Shown here in pieces: positions 5,755 through 11,886 of a stretch of DNA of 11,886 nt. The stretch's first letter is position 1. Every line of letters starts with the position of its first letter. The notes beneath the pieces are model-generated. The model ran no database searches. It saw only the letters and a list, made by a program, of their open reading frames with translations, and had not been told where the DNA came from. The translations under genes and the position numbers were made by a program. The DNA is from Desulfobacterales bacterium (GTDB taxonomy: Bacteria; Desulfobacterota; Desulfobacteria; Desulfobacterales; C00003106): positions 1 to 11,886 of the forward strand of contig DAOVGD010000100.1 in assembly GCA_030672555.1 (NCBI GenBank), written 5' to 3'.

Positions 5755-6885
5755 ATGAATATTCTTCTTGTGATTGATGGCATTTTATTTGGCGGTGGTG
5801 CGAGAGTCTATCTGCAACTTGCCAAGGGATTGGCTAATCGCGGTCATAATGTTTTTGTGGCATGCGTTCCGGAGGGCGAAGTGGCCCCCTTGCTGCGGAA
5901 CGAAGGCATAGAGGTCCTGAGAGTAAATTTCAAGAGCAAGAATGTTTTTAAAATAATCCTGCAAATTTCGAAGCACATTCGTGCCCATTCCATTGATATT
6001 GTAAACAGCCAAGGAGGCCGGGCCGACTTTTATGCACGAATTGCGGCAAAGGGGCAAGGTGTCAAAGGGATAATATCCACTGTTGCCATGCTTGTTGAAA
6101 CGTACGATATTCCTTTATGGAAAAAAGTAATATATACCGGATTGGATCGTTTAACAGAAACTTTTGTCAATCATTTTGTGGTGGTCTCCAGCTCCCTGAA
6201 AAGAGCTTTGCCTAATGTTCATAGAATACCTGAGAACAAAATATCCATAGTTCATAACGGAATAGAGTTGAAGGAGTACCACCCGGAGCATTCTGACAGA
6301 CATTGCCGAACCATCAGGGATGAATATAAAATTACTGATGAACAATTCCTGATAGGAGCAATTGGACGGCTGGTCTGGCAAAAGGGGTTTGAATACTTGA
6401 TTCGAGCTGTGCCAGATATCCTCAAATACAACCGGGAAGTAAAAATATTGATTGTTGGCGACGGCCCATTGCATGGAAAACTCAATGAGCTTGCCAGTAA
6501 ACTGGGAATCAGTAATCATATTATTTTTTCTGGGTTCAGACGTGATATCAAAGAGTTATTGTCCTGTATCGATTTGTTTGTAGTCCCATCCATTCTGGAA
6601 GGATTCCCCATGGTAGTCCTTGAAGCCATGGCCATGGCGAAGCCGATTGTCGCAAGTCAAATAGATGGCATAACTGAACAAATATCAGATGGGGCGGAAG
6701 GGATTCTGATTCCACCCAAAAACCCGGAGTCACTTGCAGTAGCTGTTTTAAGGCTCATGAATAATAAGGATCTCGCTGCCAGGATGGGAATGTCAGCGAG
6801 GCAAAAGGCAGAACGTTGTTTTTCGGTCGAAAAGATGATTATTGAAACTGAAAAGGTATATTTATCCCCAAGACCTCTCTTATAA
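5755..6885 (+). CDS. GT4 family glycosyltransferase
   Basis: A complete 376-residue GT-B glycosyltransferase. The N-terminal domain starts MNILLVIDGILFGGGARVYL with the glycine-rich acceptor loop. The linker reads VSSSLKRAL. The C-terminal domain has VHNGIELKEY (166-175), GRLVWQKGFEYLI (204-216), VGDGPLHGKL (234-243) and the E-x7-E motif Glu282 to Glu290 (EGFPMVVLE), followed by AMAMAKPIVAS. These are the residues that hold the nucleotide sugar. The start at 5755 fits the first strand; the ribosome site is weak (AGAAAG). It is the last gene of the cassette. Its final residues (YLSPRPLL) are unlike a usual family tail, and its last 47 bases are antisense to the end of the convergent GT4, so the C-terminus probably was reset at a recombination junction. 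No terminator follows within the overlap. Confidence 0.93.
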   Translation: MNILLVIDGILFGGGARVYLQLAKGLANRGHNVFVACVPEGEVAPLLRNEGIEVLRVNFKSKNVFKIILQISKHIRAHSIDIVNSQGGRADFYARIAAKGQGVKGIISTVAMLVETYDIPLWKKVIYTGLDRLTETFVNHFVVVSSSLKRALPNVHRIPENKISIVHNGIELKEYHPEHSDRHCRTIRDEYKITDEQFLIGAIGRLVWQKGFEYLIRAVPDILKYNREVKILIVGDGPLHGKLNELASKLGISNHIIFSGFRRDIKELLSCIDLFVVPSILEGFPMVVLEAMAMAKPIVASQIDGITEQISDGAEGILIPPKNPESLAVAVLRLMNNKDLAARMGMSARQKAERCFSVEKMIIETEKVYLSPRPLL

Positions 6886-8038
6886 CCTGCTCGGTTTCTT
6901 CGGTCTTCTTTTCCCAGCCGAAGTATGCTTGGGCCTGCTCAAAGCCTTTCCTTCCCATGGTTTCAGCCACTGTGTTGTTTTCTAAAAGCTTCAAAATGGC
7001 GTCCGCTGTAGCAATAGGGTCTTCGGAAATCGTCGATATCCCCGCTCCTATCGATTCAACCATATCACCGTATCCTGGGACATTACTTGCCACCACCGGG
7101 CGTCCACAAGCAAGATACTCATACAGTTTGATTGGATCCCCCGGGTCTTTTCGCACCCGTTTAAAGAAAACGACACAAACATTAAAGGAATTGACATAGC
7201 TTGGAACAGCATCAAACGGAACGCTCCCGGTAAAAACAAATGCTTTGCCCAACTTGCGTTGTGCTATCATTGCTCTCAGCGGTCTATCCATTACCCCTGA
7301 CCCTACGATAACAAATCGGGTCCGGGGTCTCTCTTTAAGGACATAGGGGGCTGCCATTACCAACTGGTCCAACCCGTGCCACGGGAAGAGCCCCCCAACA
7401 AATCCGACATATTGATACGATTGGGGCAGCCCCGCATTCTTTCTTGCTTCTCCTTTCGGTGCCGGGCGAAATCGTTTGAGATCGACACCGTTGGTTATTA
7501 TCGATATTCTTTCCGCACTCACGCCATACCGGTGACTTATTTCCTTCTTGATTCCCCTGGTGACAGTGACAATGCGGTCAGATCTCCTGACATTCCACCG
7601 ATGGAAGGTATCGAGAATAGAAAAGACCCATGGAGCCACCTTTTTGACCTTCATTGCTTCATCTGTAAGACCGTTCACCTCAAGGATACAGGGTATCTGA
7701 AAAATTCTTGCGAGAAACACTGGAAGAACGGTGAATTTGATATCCCGGCAATAGACGATATCAGGTCGAACCCGTAAATATAGCAAAGGAAGATAGAGGA
7801 GAGAAAGGAGTACATAACTCAGGGGACGAACTCCCTGCACAGGCACGGTGGGAATATGTCTGAGTCGTACATTCTGTCCCATACTGAGTACGGGCCGACT
7901 CTTACGTAATATCGGCACGCACAGATCAATATCGTGTCCTTTTTGTGCCAACCCTTTCACGATCTCTATAACATGACGGATCGCCCCATTATATCCCGAG
8001 AGGTCTTCGTAACAGATGTATAGAATCTTAGCTTTCAT
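6839..8038 (-). CDS. GT4 family glycosyltransferase (WbuB-like style)
   Basis: A 399-residue GT-B glycosyltransferase. The start is ATG 8038, which overlaps the stop of the GT2 gene as ATGA; a GTG two codons earlier (8044) is a weaker alternative. The N-terminal domain begins MKAKILYICYEDLSGYNG and includes a hydrophobic patch (about 74-90), common in membrane-associated GT4 enzymes, then ILEVNGLTDEAM (118-129). The donor domain shows ITNGVDLKRF (181-190), GLFPWHGLDQLV (216-227), VGSGVMD (245-251) and KLYEYLACGRPVVASNV (304-320). The last has the single conserved glutamate of the 'KlyEYlA.GkPVvas' subgroup in place of a full E-x7-E. The reading frame is complete. It closes the right-hand minus-strand run, and its last 47 bases overlap the convergent plus-strand GT4. 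Predicted to add a sugar to the undecaprenyl-linked unit in the cytoplasm; sugar unknown. Confidence 0.93.
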   Translation of the reverse strand: MKAKILYICYEDLSGYNGAIRHVIEIVKGLAQKGHDIDLCVPILRKSRPVLSMGQNVRLRHIPTVPVQGVRPLSYVLLSLLYLPLLYLRVRPDIVYCRDIKFTVLPVFLARIFQIPCILEVNGLTDEAMKVKKVAPWVFSILDTFHRWNVRRSDRIVTVTRGIKKEISHRYGVSAERISIITNGVDLKRFRPAPKGEARKNAGLPQSYQYVGFVGGLFPWHGLDQLVMAAPYVLKERPRTRFVIVGSGVMDRPLRAMIAQRKLGKAFVFTGSVPFDAVPSYVNSFNVCVVFFKRVRKDPGDPIKLYEYLACGRPVVASNVPGYGDMVESIGAGISTISEDPIATADAILKLLENNTVAETMGRKGFEQAQAYFGWEKKTEETEQVIREVLGINIPFQFQ

Positions 8039-8910
8039 CGGCACTCATACTTCGCAAGTTTTTCAGCGGCTGTCCCTAAAAGCCCGACAACTTTAACCGC
8101 GCATTTTTCATAAAAAGATGAAAATTTGTGATTTGACTCGGAGCATAGATCATATTCTTTGGCAAAGTTCATAATATGAGGATATTGTTGCATCAGCTTA
8201 TGTCTCATCTTGGGATGTCGATAACACTTTTCGAGATAATCAAGGAGTCCCTTGGAATAATCGTGAAAAATAATCGCCTCCGGGGTATAGATAATCGCTT
8301 CCGGACGTTTATATTTCCGGACAATCCTGTAGGAAAGTTCCAGTCCTTCAGCTCCGAATAACTCCGGGTTGAACCCACCGACATCGCTTAATACACTTTT
8401 CCTGAAGGAGGAGTTCCCTTCTAACACTATCACCGTCGGCTTGGCAGTGGGGCCGAGATAATAGTGAGACTGAAAGTGGTGGAACAAAGGCCTTTTCTTT
8501 GGAACTGCGGTCCCTCTAGCGCCGAGAATCAAAGGATCTCGGTAGCAGCGTACATGGGCTCCCACCAGTTCTTTGTGGGCCAAGCAATCGTCATCCAAAG
8601 AAATAACAATCTCCGCACGAGCATATGCTGTTCCTATGTTTCGTCCAAGCGATAGACCGAAATTGCGTTTGTTACTGATATACAGAAGCGGCTCGGCCAT
8701 GATCTGGTTCACCTTCTGTTCATTTCCGCCATTGTCCACAACAACAATTTCAAATTCGGAAAAGGTCTGTCTCTTAAGAGAATCTATCAGTTCCAGGATC
8801 GCCTCTCCCGCATTGTATGTCACAATCACCACCGTGGCCGCAGGGACAGATTCGGTTCTCCTGCCTTCATTTTCAAAGGCAATATATTCCTTAAAATCTT
8901 TGGGATTCAT
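8035..8910 (-). CDS. GT2 family glycosyltransferase
   Basis: A 291-residue inverting GT-A glycosyltransferase. After a 24-residue leader the fold begins TVVIVTYNAGEAILELIDSL (26-45), with EIVVVDNGG (54-62) as the uracil-binding strand. NKRNFGLSLGRNIG (80-93) precedes the metal and donor-binding LDDDC (105-109, the DxD-type motif). EGNSSFRKSVLSDVGGF (164-180) followed by GAEGLELSYRI (186-196) corresponds to the acceptor loop with its catalytic-base acidic residue, and H216 sits where such enzymes often have a conserved histidine. There are no transmembrane segments. The start overlaps the flippase stop and the stop overlaps the next GT4 start, both as ATGA, so the three genes should be translationally coupled. 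It is the only GT-A enzyme in the window. Rhamnosyl- or related transferases often look like this, but the sugar cannot be called from sequence. Confidence 0.93.
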   Translation of the reverse strand: MNPKDFKEYIAFENEGRRTESVPAATVVIVTYNAGEAILELIDSLKRQTFSEFEIVVVDNGGNEQKVNQIMAEPLLYISNKRNFGLSLGRNIGTAYARAEIVISLDDDCLAHKELVGAHVRCYRDPLILGARGTAVPKKRPLFHHFQSHYYLGPTAKPTVIVLEGNSSFRKSVLSDVGGFNPELFGAEGLELSYRIVRKYKRPEAIIYTPEAIIFHDYSKGLLDYLEKCYRHPKMRHKLMQQYPHIMNFAKEYDLCSESNHKFSSFYEKCAVKVVGLLGTAAEKLAKYECR

Positions 8911-10394
8911 AGCGCGGCCTCTTTGCCCTTTAAACTCGGGAACAACATTGTTCTGATTTCGATTATGTCTCGTTTACAGAACAAACAAAAAAAGAGAAGA
9001 TAGAAAAAAGCTCCGGCAGCAATCAAGCACAGTGCGGCTATCTTATCCCCCGAAAATATACTAGTCTGTTTTAGTACCCCGAGAAAACTCATCATCAAGA
9101 GTGTGCCCGCAAAAGAGGGAGCAACAACGGAAAGGATTTGTCGTACTTTTCCCTTAATGATCCGCGCACAGATATGCCATGAAAAACTCTGCTCCATTAT
9201 CATGGGAATCGTGACCGCTAATGAGGCCCCCACAATGCCGTATCGGAGAGTCAAAGGAACGATCAAGATAGCGATCAACACGAGTTTGGCCAGATTCAGC
9301 TTGGTGATAATATCTGGCCTCCCCACCCCCAGAAACAGTGGGCCCGTTGTCCCGCCAAGTGCCCTCAGCATCCCGAAGACACAGAGGATTCTCATGGCAG
9401 GCACCATCTCGAGCCACCGTTCACCGAGAAAAAACTTTACCAGTTCCGGTGCAAGGACAAAGAGGCCTCCGCTGACCGGAACCGATACGATCGCGATATA
9501 TTTCAAGGCCTTAATATAGCCATTGTGTAGGCGTTTCGGATCGTCCTGGAGTTTGGAATAGGTCGGAAAAGCAACCTGTGAAACAACATGGGTGATGCTT
9601 GTGGCCGGCATGTTGGAAATTTTGTAAGCCATCACGTAAAAACCAAGCGCCGTAACCCCAAGAAGTTTGCCTACCACTGCATCATCACCCTGGGTAATAA
9701 GCAAAATGATGATGCTCGATCCAAGAAGATGCTTCCCAAACCTAAAGAGTTCGAGTGCCTTTCCTTTATCAAAGGCCAGACCTGGCCGGTAGGGGTGGAG
9801 GATATATGATGCCAGGCATTTTATCCCCTTGCCGCCGATATATCCTAACACCAACGCCCATACACTTTGCAGGACAATTGCCAATCCGATTGTTAAAAAG
9901 ATGTCTGCGAAGACCTCTATCTGCTGAAACAAGAATTCCTTTTTGAACTCAAGCTCTTTTCGAAAAACAACAACTCCTATATTCTTGAACCCTTCAAATA
10001 GAAAAGCGATTCCCACCACTTTAAACAGGAGAATAGCGCTATGGGCGTTAAAAAAAGAAGCCACCAAAGGAGCCGAAAAGAAGAGAATGGAGTATAGAAC
10101 GATCCCTCGCGCTACTGAAACGGTCCATGCAGTATTGAGATACGGCCCCACTTCTTTTTTTTGCTGAATGAGAGCACCAGCAAAGCCTGTCTGAGATAAA
10201 CTTTCAAGGATTGCTACCATAAAGAGTACGATTCCCATAAGCCCCAACTCATTTGGGGCCAGAAACCGGGCTACAACAATGGTGCGCACCATTGTAAGGA
10301 AAAACTTCAGGGCATTGGATAAACCTATTAGTATCCCGCCCCGGCGTGCCTTCTGATAAAGACTTTCCTTGTCTTCGATTTTAGCCAACTGCAT
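8907..10394 (-). CDS. wzx: Polysaccharide unit flippase, MOP superfamily (Wzx/WzxC-like)
   Basis: An integral membrane protein of about 495 residues that should move undecaprenyl-diphosphate-linked repeat units from the cytoplasmic to the periplasmic face. The polysaccharide-synthase N-terminal signature is clear: RRGGILIGLSNALKFFLTMV (18-36, read in parts), ARFLAPNELGLMGIV (42-56) and SLSQTGFAGALIQQ (65-78). A second internal half begins around FGKHLLGSSIIILLITQGDD, with GVTALGFYVMAYKISNMPA, as in WzxC-type proteins. Hydrophobic segments run the whole length, consistent with 12-14 membrane helices. Basic residues are rich at both termini. The chosen start is ATG 10394, which overlaps the end of the polymerase gene by 14 bases. 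An upstream TTG at 10436 would add 14 lysine- and arginine-rich residues and is less likely. The stop overlaps the GT2 start (ATGA). Confidence 0.92.
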   Translation of the reverse strand: MQLAKIEDKESLYQKARRGGILIGLSNALKFFLTMVRTIVVARFLAPNELGLMGIVLFMVAILESLSQTGFAGALIQQKKEVGPYLNTAWTVSVARGIVLYSILFFSAPLVASFFNAHSAILLFKVVGIAFLFEGFKNIGVVVFRKELEFKKEFLFQQIEVFADIFLTIGLAIVLQSVWALVLGYIGGKGIKCLASYILHPYRPGLAFDKGKALELFRFGKHLLGSSIIILLITQGDDAVVGKLLGVTALGFYVMAYKISNMPATSITHVVSQVAFPTYSKLQDDPKRLHNGYIKALKYIAIVSVPVSGGLFVLAPELVKFFLGERWLEMVPAMRILCVFGMLRALGGTTGPLFLGVGRPDIITKLNLAKLVLIAILIVPLTLRYGIVGASLAVTIPMIMEQSFSWHICARIIKGKVRQILSVVAPSFAGTLLMMSFLGVLKQTSIFSGDKIAALCLIAAGAFFYLLFFCLFCKRDIIEIRTMLFPSLKGKEAAL

Positions 10395-11772
10395 ACTCGC
10401 CAATTTGACCGTTTTGCGCCTTTTCCCTCGCCTCAATTGCCGGAATCACCACTACGATTCCCGCCAGCAGCCAAAACGGCTCCATTATACGTACAATAAT
10501 AAAAGTATTGGCGGCTAACGAATGCACTATCAACCCAACCAATCCTGCCAGGAATCCCATGGTTATCCCTTTATAAAATTTATCATTGGTCCCCTTGAAT
10601 ACCTTCCAGCCCTCCTTAAAAATCGAATATAGCAGAAAAAGGAACGCTGACAGCCCCAAAAATCCTGTTTCTACAAGCACTTTAGTAAACTGATTATCTA
10701 TGAAATGCCATCCAGTTACCCCATAACCAAATATGGGTCTTTTCATGCTTGCCTCAAACCCTCTTGCCCAACTCCTTAATCTAATAGATGTCGAGGTGTC
10801 CAACCTCACAGTGCCGATTTTTTCTTGGCCCTGTTGAGCTCTTTGGGAAAAAGTGTACGCAACACGATTGATTACCTTTTCGGGCATCAGCAAGGGAGAT
10901 GCCAGGCATGCAAACACCAAGACAGCTATTAAGCCCCCTTTTTTCTTAGACAACACAATCAAGGTAAAATAGGTAGGTACAAACGCAAGATATGAAGCTC
11001 TTGATAGAGACAACAAAAGGGGCGCAATGCTTAGACCCGTAACCATCAATAGAACAGCCTTGACTTTCTTCGAATCAATACTTACGAATAGAGCGATAGA
11101 GATTGCCAACATAAGAACCAAATACCCACCAAAAGTATTTGGTTCCCCTATTTCCCCCTCAAAGGGAGCTGACAACCTTTGCCCAGAGGGTATCTGGGCC
11201 AACCCTACGATATCCACAATGACACAGGTAAGAAGTAAAGCTATAATCAAATATTTCACCTGCTTTTTGGACTGGATATGATTGACTACCATGAAATAGA
11301 CAATATAATATTCAAAATATTTCAGCACAAAGAAGAAGCCACTTTGTATCCGAACATTCCCGACGAGCATGCCAATAGCAGTTGATAAGATACACACCAC
11401 CAGATAGAAAAATATCGGTTTGTTCAGTGGTGTTTTCAAAAAGAGCCCCAATTCCTTGTGCAACGCTGACCGGGCAAGCCACGAAAAACCTATGAGCACG
11501 AGAAGAAAATCATCCACCCTCAAGGTCATGCCTGAGCCACCAGTAGTTCTTTGGCCGAATTCAGGGGACAGCAACATTGAAAATACAAGGATGTATAATG
11601 CAACATCTGTGTTGGCAAAACTTACCATACATACAAGTATGGCCATTACCACTGCAACCGCGATCGTGGCCGAAGCTTTTGCCATTATTACGGAAACAAT
11701 AAATGTTGTAACAATGATTGCTATCAATAGATACAGGAGGTTGGAATCTATGCCGCCCGAATCTATTTTCAT
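10381..11772 (-). CDS. wzy: O-antigen ligase/polymerase family membrane protein (probable Wzy)
   Basis: A roughly 463-residue polytopic inner-membrane protein of the Wzy/WaaL family (PF04932-like). Next to a flippase and glycosyltransferases it most likely polymerises repeat units in the periplasm; a ligase role cannot be excluded from sequence. Hydrophobic helices start at about 11-30, 35-52 and 56-69 and continue throughout. Family features include GEIGEPNTFGGYL (206-218), SLSRASYLAF (255-264), and a large periplasmic loop with RLRSW (331-335), then FGYGVTGWHFIDNQF (348-362) and ETGFLGL (368-374), the usual 'G.G..H....N.....ETG..G' pattern. The start is uncertain. ATG 11772, behind GGGGATTG, avoids the end of the upstream gene. 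ATG 11832 behind AAGGA would add 20 residues and overlap that gene by 23 bases. The end overlaps the flippase start. Confidence 0.88.
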   Translation of the reverse strand: MKIDSGGIDSNLLYLLIAIIVTTFIVSVIMAKASATIAVAVVMAILVCMVSFANTDVALYILVFSMLLSPEFGQRTTGGSGMTLRVDDFLLVLIGFSWLARSALHKELGLFLKTPLNKPIFFYLVVCILSTAIGMLVGNVRIQSGFFFVLKYFEYYIVYFMVVNHIQSKKQVKYLIIALLLTCVIVDIVGLAQIPSGQRLSAPFEGEIGEPNTFGGYLVLMLAISIALFVSIDSKKVKAVLLMVTGLSIAPLLLSLSRASYLAFVPTYFTLIVLSKKKGGLIAVLVFACLASPLLMPEKVINRVAYTFSQRAQQGQEKIGTVRLDTSTSIRLRSWARGFEASMKRPIFGYGVTGWHFIDNQFTKVLVETGFLGLSAFLFLLYSIFKEGWKVFKGTNDKFYKGITMGFLAGLVGLIVHSLAANTFIIVRIMEPFWLLAGIVVVIPAIEAREKAQNGQIGEYAVG

Positions 11773-11809
11773 CAATCCCCGCCCCTGCAACCAAAACGTG
11801 TGGTAAAAA

Positions 11810-11886
11810 CTATTTTCTTTTCTTCTTGTCATATTCCTTTAGCATTTTTTCGAGGTCGTTAATTGAAATCCCTTCTCGTTCCAACC
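11810..11886 (-). CDS. 3' end of an unidentified upstream gene (partial)
   Basis: On the minus strand a frame open from the right edge encodes 24 residues, LEREGISINDLEK then MLKEYDKKKRK, and stops at TAG (11812-11810). The sequence is charged and helix-like and looks like a genuine C-terminal tail; it is not the polymerase frame. It would end 37 bases before ATG 11772, giving normal operon spacing. The gene lies mostly outside the window, so its identity is unknown. In this position one might expect a kinase, chain-length regulator or regulator, but nothing in 24 residues shows that. Confidence 0.55.
   Translation of the reverse strand, partial: LEREGISINDLEKMLKEYDKKKRK

Noticed and set aside
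5785..5800. GGCGGTGGTGC resembling the ops element of RfaH-controlled operons
   Set aside because: It is inside the GT4 gene, encodes its conserved glycine loop, and does not match the GGCGGTAG core.
6898..6923. CTTCGG...CCGAAG 6-bp inverted repeat just after the plus-strand cassette, as a terminator
   Set aside because: The loop is 14 bases, there is no T run after the stem, and it lies within the coding sequence of the convergent GT4.
7376..7777. Plus-strand frame of 133 codons opposite the GT4 at 6839-8038
   Set aside because: No recognisable domain or ribosome site; the minus-strand GT4 fully explains the coding signal.
9103..9519. Long plus-strand frame of 138 codons opposite the flippase gene
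   Set aside because: It is antisense to conserved membrane-protein coding sequence, lacks a plausible ribosome site, and its composition is that of a reverse-frame shadow.

Overview
The window is part of a gene cluster that builds and exports a surface polysaccharide (capsule, exopolysaccharide or O-antigen) by a Wzx/Wzy-type route. The products are one integral membrane polymerase/ligase, one MOP-family lipid-carrier flippase, five GT4 (GT-B fold) glycosyltransferases, one GT2 (GT-A fold) glycosyltransferase, one SAM-dependent methyltransferase, and an unusual membrane-anchored PHP-domain protein. Gene content and style suggest a Gram-negative bacterium of moderate GC, possibly deltaproteobacterial (Desulfobacterota-like). 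That placement is inference only: the window contains no marker gene. TGA is an ordinary stop here (it ends the flippase and the GT2), so the code is standard.

Layout, right to left on the minus strand: the last 24 codons of an unidentified gene (11886-11810), polymerase (11772-10381), flippase (10394-8907), GT2 (8910-8035) and a GT4 (8038-6839). These form a tight run with overlapping stops and starts, including two ATGA junctions, so it is one operon. The same strand resumes at 3724 with a GT4 (3724-2471), a frameshifted GT4 (2448-1262), a short-repeat array (1291-1191) and the PHP protein (1175-105). The PHP reading frame is broken by an in-frame TGA but continues in recognisable form to the left edge.

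Between these two minus-strand blocks sits a plus-strand three-gene cassette: methyltransferase (3937-4680), GT4 (4665-5711) and GT4 (5755-6885). It has its own near-consensus sigma70 promoter (3805-3833), and its last gene overlaps the end of the convergent minus-strand GT4 by 47 bp. It looks like a module inserted into, or inverted within, an older operon.

Proposed division of labour (inference from families): the GTs add sugars one by one to an undecaprenyl-linked acceptor on the cytoplasmic face, the methyltransferase decorates a sugar or caps the chain, Wzx flips the unit and Wzy polymerises it. The initiating phosphoglycosyltransferase, chain-length regulator, outer-membrane exporter and nucleotide-sugar synthesis genes are not in this window and must lie elsewhere.

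The two most distal minus-strand genes each carry one disrupting change (a frameshift and a nonsense codon). Either the end of this operon is decaying, or these are sequence errors; that question most deserves checking. The only longer non-coding stretch is the 212-base divergent spacer 3725-3936. I see no tRNA, rRNA, CRISPR array or insertion sequence.
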